From NCBI GenBank assembly GCA_017860555.1, contig JAGDMJ010000100.1:1-9323 (forward strand): a DNA stretch of 9,323 bases, given 5' to 3'. The DNA is from Bacteroidota bacterium. Lineage in GTDB: Bacteria > Bacteroidota > Ignavibacteria > UBA10030 > UBA6906. The translations under genes and the position numbers were made by a program. The notes below the pieces were generated by a model. It searched no databases, was not told the origin of the DNA, and worked only from the letters and a program-made list of their open reading frames with translations. Shown in pieces: positions 6,350 to 9,323 of the stretch; the stretch's first letter is position 1; the number at the start of each line of letters is the position of its first letter.

Positions 6350-7246
6350 CTATTTTTTCACATCTGTTTGAAGAGGACCATAGCGAATTTTCAGCTCGAC
6401 CCTTTCGATGATGCCTCCTTTGTTTAATGTGCACTCGATCCTCCCTGTCTCGGGATCGAGCTTTGTGACATAGCCCAGATAAACTTCATCTCCCTCGTGC
6501 AGGGTCCGTATCATGCTCGTCTGGTCCTCCACGAAGGCCTTGCCCGGTATGACGGCTTTGAGCGTGGACCGCTCGATCTCAACAAGAGACTGGACGTTCG
6601 GCGGAATGCCGGCGGAGATCACCGGACCAAACGGATCCACGGCCAGCAGGTTGGGCGACAGCACGCGTTCTCCGAGCGAGCTGGACAGTTCCGCCACGGA
6701 AGAAAAGTACGCGTGAACCGCCATATCGAAGGTCACCAGCACCTGTCCCTCCTGCTTCTCCGTCGCTGCGACCTCCAATCCCTTGACCGTCATAGTGTTG
6801 ATCTTGTACAGCTTCCGGTCGTTCTCCAGATACCAGACAAACCGGTAGAAATTGTCGAACGGCGCCTCTCCCTTCAGCGAGTAGACGTTGTATCCGTAGT
6901 TCCCCTTCGCCTGCAGGCCGGTATAGAGCATGTCCAGCTTGATGGGCCCGCTCAGGTCGATGAGGTGGCTGAAGTAGCCGTAGCTTTGCGATGTGATATC
7001 CACAGGCGGGATATCCTTGTTCCGCCCCTCCCACCGCTTCTGTGTATCGGTGAGCACGGAGCTCAGGTCATTGAACTCATTGACCAGGTTCGGCGTGTTC
7101 TGCAGTTCCTCGTCGATCTTCTTGATCTCTGCCTCGATCGCCTTCGCACGCTGGGGCTGGTTGAAGGCCCGAATGTACGTTCCGACCGAGACAATAAGGA
7201 ACAGCAGGATGCCGAGTGCGATGCTGTTGCGAAGTTTGTATGACAC
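6350..7246 (-). CDS. pilO: PilO-PilP-like fusion, pilus inner-membrane alignment subunit
   Basis: 298 aa. In type IV pili PilO pairs with PilN in the inner membrane, and the separate lipoprotein PilP links that pair to the N0 domain of the secretin. Seen: one membrane segment (about 9-25) after a short basic N-terminus; a coiled-coil region (about 33-73); a PilO-type periplasmic ferredoxin-like region (about 88-182, including GPIKLDMLYTGLQAKGNYG and PFDNFYRFVWYLENDRKLYKI); then VDPFGPVI (203-210) and a PilP/GspC HR-like beta domain (about 220-288: LKAVIPGKAFVEDQ, GDEVYLGYVTKLD, IIERVELKI). Inference: the PilP function is fused to PilO, so no separate PilP lipoprotein is needed. The start codon is GTG, supported by AAGGAGA 6 nt upstream. 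It is 21 nt after the PilM/N-like stop and 13 nt before the secretin start, so the genes form one operon. Confidence 0.82.
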   Translation of the reverse strand: MSYKLRNSIALGILLFLIVSVGTYIRAFNQPQRAKAIEAEIKKIDEELQNTPNLVNEFNDLSSVLTDTQKRWEGRNKDIPPVDITSQSYGYFSHLIDLSGPIKLDMLYTGLQAKGNYGYNVYSLKGEAPFDNFYRFVWYLENDRKLYKINTMTVKGLEVAATEKQEGQVLVTFDMAVHAYFSSVAELSSSLGERVLSPNLLAVDPFGPVISAGIPPNVQSLVEIERSTLKAVIPGKAFVEDQTSMIRTLHEGDEVYLGYVTKLDPETGRIECTLNKGGIIERVELKIRYGPLQTDVKK

Positions 7247-7252
7247 GGCGAT

Positions 7253-7259
7253 TCTCCTT
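7253..7259 (-). promoter_or_regulatory. Ribosome binding site deciding a GTG start
   Basis: The minus strand reads AAGGAGA, 6 nt before the GTG at 7246-7244. This strong site in the 21-nt gap between the two pilus genes supports GTG as the start. The protein then begins MSYKLRNSIALG, just ahead of its membrane segment. Confidence 0.75.
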
Positions 7260-7267
7260 ATACAGTT

Positions 7268-8836
7268 TTACTGCTGTCCGGCCGGAGGTATCGGCACTTC
7301 AATGTTGTATCTGTAGACGGTCTTCTCCCGGATCGCCTGCACGTTCACCTCGCGCAACAGGCTGTTGTCAAACAGCGTCGACAGGCGCGGAATGCGCGTC
7401 CGGTAGATGGAAAAGCCGTTCATGGTGATCGCACCCTCTTTCTGCGCGTTGAAGTCGGAGACCCAGATCGAGTTCAGGTCCTCGACTCCGTGGCTGAGCT
7501 GGGTCAGGATCTTGCTCCAACGGTCGCTGCCGGGCACCAGCGAATCATACAGCGCCAGCGAGGCTTTGTACCGGAGTAGCTGTTCCTGAAGGGCCTGGAT
7601 CGAATTGGAGAGCGTCAGGTTCTCTGATCGCTGGGTCTCCTTGAGCGTCAGCGACTCCTTCATCTCCTTGATCTGCCGGTTCTTCTGGCTGATCTGCCAG
7701 GTGAACGCCAGGGTGCAGCTGAAGAGCAGCGCAAGGAGCAGATACCCATGCCAGGCAAGCTTGAAGACCCGCTGCCCCTCCCGGACCGCGGACGGGAGCA
7801 GGTTCACGCTGTACATGTCATGGTTTGCCTGGTCCAGGATCCGCCACGCCGCGCCAATGGGAACGGCGTACTCGGAAAGGGCCTCCTGTTGCTCGGCCGA
7901 GAGCGGGCTTGTGTCCAGCATCGGGGCGAGCAGATAGTCGATCTCCTGGTCCGGCAATTGCTGGGTCAGGAACTCCTTGAAATTGATCCTGTGGCTCTCC
8001 CCGGCCAGAATGATCCGGCTGATGTGCGGGATGGCCAGGTTGTCCTGTTCCAGGAGCAGACGGCTGTAGACGGTGTTCGGCAGGTTGGGCGAATCGTACC
8101 CCTCGCCGATGATCGGGGCAAACTGGTAAAAGTGCCCGCCCCGCATGAAGATCAGCCGCGTGAACTCGACGCCGACGTAAATCACCACTGACACATCCTG
8201 CGGCTGAAACTCGTAATTCATCCGCACGAGGTTCATCAGCGAGACGTCGGCGCTGTCGATACCCGAGATCAGCGGAATCCTGCCTCCCATGTAGCCTTTG
8301 ACGTTTTCCAGGGAGTTGATCAGGCTGAGACCATCCTCGCGCACGATGCAGAGCAGGCTGCCGTCATCGGTCTTGATGGCATCCACTGCGTCCTGCGAAG
8401 GCTGGAAGGCGCGGATGTTGCGCATCTCCTCGAGAATGCGGCTCTTCAGCTTCTTCCCCTTCAAGCCGAAGTCGCTCTCCAGGACATGGTAGTAGATGGC
8501 CGGCTCCGCCAGGCTGTAGGTCAGGGAATACTTGTTCCGCGGGTACCCTGCCAGGAGGCCGAGCAAAACGGCGTTGTTGTCTTCCGACGGAGATTCCACG
8601 GCAACTTCATCTGTGGCAGGCCCCGCAGAAATGCTGAACGGATCCGCGGAATCGCCCATCTCGCCGACAGCCAACTCCGCGGCCTTGTGCTCATGGAGCT
8701 TGGTCGCCAGGGTCGCCGACTTCAACTCGTTGACGGTGATCCGCTTTCCTTTGATGGACAGATGCGCAAGTTTCACATCCAGACCATCGACAAACAGTCC
8801 GAGGACTGTCTTGCTTCGTCCCTTCATCTGAGCCAT
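7268..8836 (-). CDS. pilM: PilM-PilN-like fusion (GspL-like), pilus assembly platform subunit
   Basis: 522 aa. In type IV pili PilM is a cytoplasmic actin-like protein that binds the NLLP-type motif at the N-terminus of the membrane protein PilN. Seen: a PilM-like part (1-335) with VLGLFVDGLDVKLAHL (11-26), LESDFGLKGKKLKSRILEEM (119-138), GIDSADVSLMNLV (192-204), VVIYVGVEFTRLIFMRGG (217-234) and ISRIILAGE (272-280). Then VNLLP (344-348), a membrane segment (about 363-380), a coiled coil (about 382-428) and a PilN-type ferredoxin-like periplasmic part (about 435-515). The acidic residues expected in both phosphate motifs are replaced (F15 and Y220), so nucleotide binding is doubtful. An acidic, Ser/Ala-rich insert spans about 50-95. 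Fusion of an actin-like domain to a PilN-type domain is also the layout of GspL in type II secretion. No Shine-Dalgarno site precedes the ATG at 8836; Met4 is an alternative start. It follows the PilT-like gene by 69 bp. Confidence 0.85.
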   Translation of the reverse strand: MAQMKGRSKTVLGLFVDGLDVKLAHLSIKGKRITVNELKSATLATKLHEHKAAELAVGEMGDSADPFSISAGPATDEVAVESPSEDNNAVLLGLLAGYPRNKYSLTYSLAEPAIYYHVLESDFGLKGKKLKSRILEEMRNIRAFQPSQDAVDAIKTDDGSLLCIVREDGLSLINSLENVKGYMGGRIPLISGIDSADVSLMNLVRMNYEFQPQDVSVVIYVGVEFTRLIFMRGGHFYQFAPIIGEGYDSPNLPNTVYSRLLLEQDNLAIPHISRIILAGESHRINFKEFLTQQLPDQEIDYLLAPMLDTSPLSAEQQEALSEYAVPIGAAWRILDQANHDMYSVNLLPSAVREGQRVFKLAWHGYLLLALLFSCTLAFTWQISQKNRQIKEMKESLTLKETQRSENLTLSNSIQALQEQLLRYKASLALYDSLVPGSDRWSKILTQLSHGVEDLNSIWVSDFNAQKEGAITMNGFSIYRTRIPRLSTLFDNSLLREVNVQAIREKTVYRYNIEVPIPPAGQQ

Positions 8837-8866
8837 AGGGGAGTTCTCAGGTTGTGGTCAATATGT

Positions 8867-8894
8867 ATCATGTCTGCATTCTGCTCTATCTCAA
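8867..8894 (-). promoter_or_regulatory. Possible promoter before the PilM/PilN-like gene
   Basis: In the 69-bp gap on the minus strand, TTGAGA (8894-8889) resembles a -35 box (5 of 6), and 16 nt later CATGAT (8872-8867) resembles a -10 box (4 of 6). A run of seven T lies just upstream (8899-8893, overlapping the -35 box). The start would fall about 24 nt before the ATG. This could give the platform genes a promoter of their own, separate from the PilT-like gene. Matches this good occur by chance, so it is tentative. Confidence 0.3.
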
Positions 8895-8905
8895 AAAAAG
8901 TTCGT

Positions 8906-9323
8906 TCAATCCCCGACGGACGCAACATTCAGGATCTGCTGCAACCGCCGCTTGTTGTTCGCGGTCACCATGGCATTCTCCAGGGAGATTCGCTTCTGCA
9001 TATACAGCCGCTTCAGGTCCTGCTCGAGCGTCGTCATGCCCAGGTCCCCGGACTCAGCCATCATCTGGTAGATCTCACCGGTGTTGTTGTTCTTGATGGC
9101 GGCCCTGACCGACGGCGTCATGACCAGGACTTCCTTCGCAAGCGCCCGCTTCCCGTCCAGGCTCGGTACCAGCTTCTGCGAGATCACCGCCGTGAGGGTA
9201 TCAGCCAGCCGGATCCGCACACGGTCTTGTTCGATCGGCGGCACCTCGCCGATGATCCTGTCGATCGTCTCCACAGCCGATGCCGTGTGCAGCGTGGAAA
9301 ACACCTTGTGGCCGCTATCCGTA
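8906..9323 (-). CDS. pilT: PilT-like type IV pilus retraction ATPase, C-terminal part (5' end outside window)
   Basis: PilT-family hexameric ATPases disassemble the pilus at the inner membrane and power retraction. 138 residues are visible, open to the right edge. Seen: DSGHKVFSTLHTASAVETID, matching the family's TGH...TLHT box followed by SA..TIDR; then EQDRVRIRLADTLTAVISQK and LVPSLDGKRALAKEVL, the PilT-type core helix and strand; then TPSVRAAIKN where PilT has its AIRNLIRE motif; then DLGMTTLEQDLKRLYMQKRI, matching the PilT ending. PilB and GspE differ here, and the zinc cysteines and length of PilB/GspE are absent, so PilT (or its PilU-like paralogue) fits best. Walker A and B lie outside the window. 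It precedes the PilM/N-like gene on the same strand by 69 bp, with no convincing terminator hairpin between them, so it probably heads or shares the operon. Confidence 0.88.
   Translation of the reverse strand, partial: TDSGHKVFSTLHTASAVETIDRIIGEVPPIEQDRVRIRLADTLTAVISQKLVPSLDGKRALAKEVLVMTPSVRAAIKNNNTGEIYQMMAESGDLGMTTLEQDLKRLYMQKRISLENAMVTANNKRRLQQILNVASVGD

Noticed and set aside
5479..6411. Open frame of 310 codons on the plus strand
   Set aside because: It is antisense to the secretin, with no motifs of its own; a coding shadow.
8885..8940. Intrinsic terminator after the PilT-like gene
   Set aside because: There is a run of seven T on the coding strand just after the stop, but no stable hairpin precedes it.
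1..9323. CRISPR array, insertion sequence or transposase
   Set aside because: No regularly spaced direct repeats, no terminal inverted repeats with target duplications and no transposase-like protein were found on either strand.

Overview
The window comes from a diderm (Gram-negative type) bacterium: it encodes an outer-membrane secretin, a lipoprotein with a lipobox, and a probable outer-membrane beta-barrel. The DNA is GC-rich. Shine-Dalgarno sites are clear before some genes (the PilO-like protein, the secretin, the lipoprotein) and not visible before others (uvrA, the PilM/PilN-like protein). Phylum cannot be fixed from one window. The mix of a type IV pilus platform with fused subunits, a carboxypeptidase-regulatory-like/Ig-type lipoprotein and the UvrA sequence suggests the Bacteroidota/Chlorobi/Ignavibacteria (FCB) side of the tree, at low confidence.

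Layout, left to right. Positions 1-335 (+) hold the C-terminal end of a probable outer-membrane beta-barrel protein that starts outside the window. Positions 336-562 are non-coding and carry two small stem-loops between convergent genes. Positions 563-3385 (-) are a full-length uvrA (940 aa), the damage-recognition ATPase of nucleotide excision repair. Positions 3386-3619 are non-coding, with a perfect GC-rich hairpin and a short tRNA T-arm-like motif. From 3620 to the right edge, all on the minus strand, lies a compact type IV pilus / type II secretion-like cluster. Read in transcription order it is: a PilT-like retraction ATPase (partial, 9323-8906), a PilM-PilN fusion (8836-7268), a PilO-PilP fusion (7246-6350), a small secretin (6336-5092) and an Ig-like lipoprotein (5095-3620) whose start codon overlaps the secretin stop.

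How they fit together: in the classic pilMNOPQ operon, cytoplasmic PilM binds the PilN tail, PilN and PilO form the inner-membrane alignment complex, lipoprotein PilP bridges to the PilQ secretin, and PilT powers retraction. Here the same chain is built from three polypeptides instead of five: (M+N), (O+P) and Q. The PilM half seems to have lost its nucleotide-binding residues, so the M+N protein resembles GspL of type II secretion in design. The fifth gene, an uncharacterised secreted lipoprotein translationally coupled to the secretin, is the best candidate for an undescribed component. The pilins, the PilB extension ATPase and PilC are not in the window.
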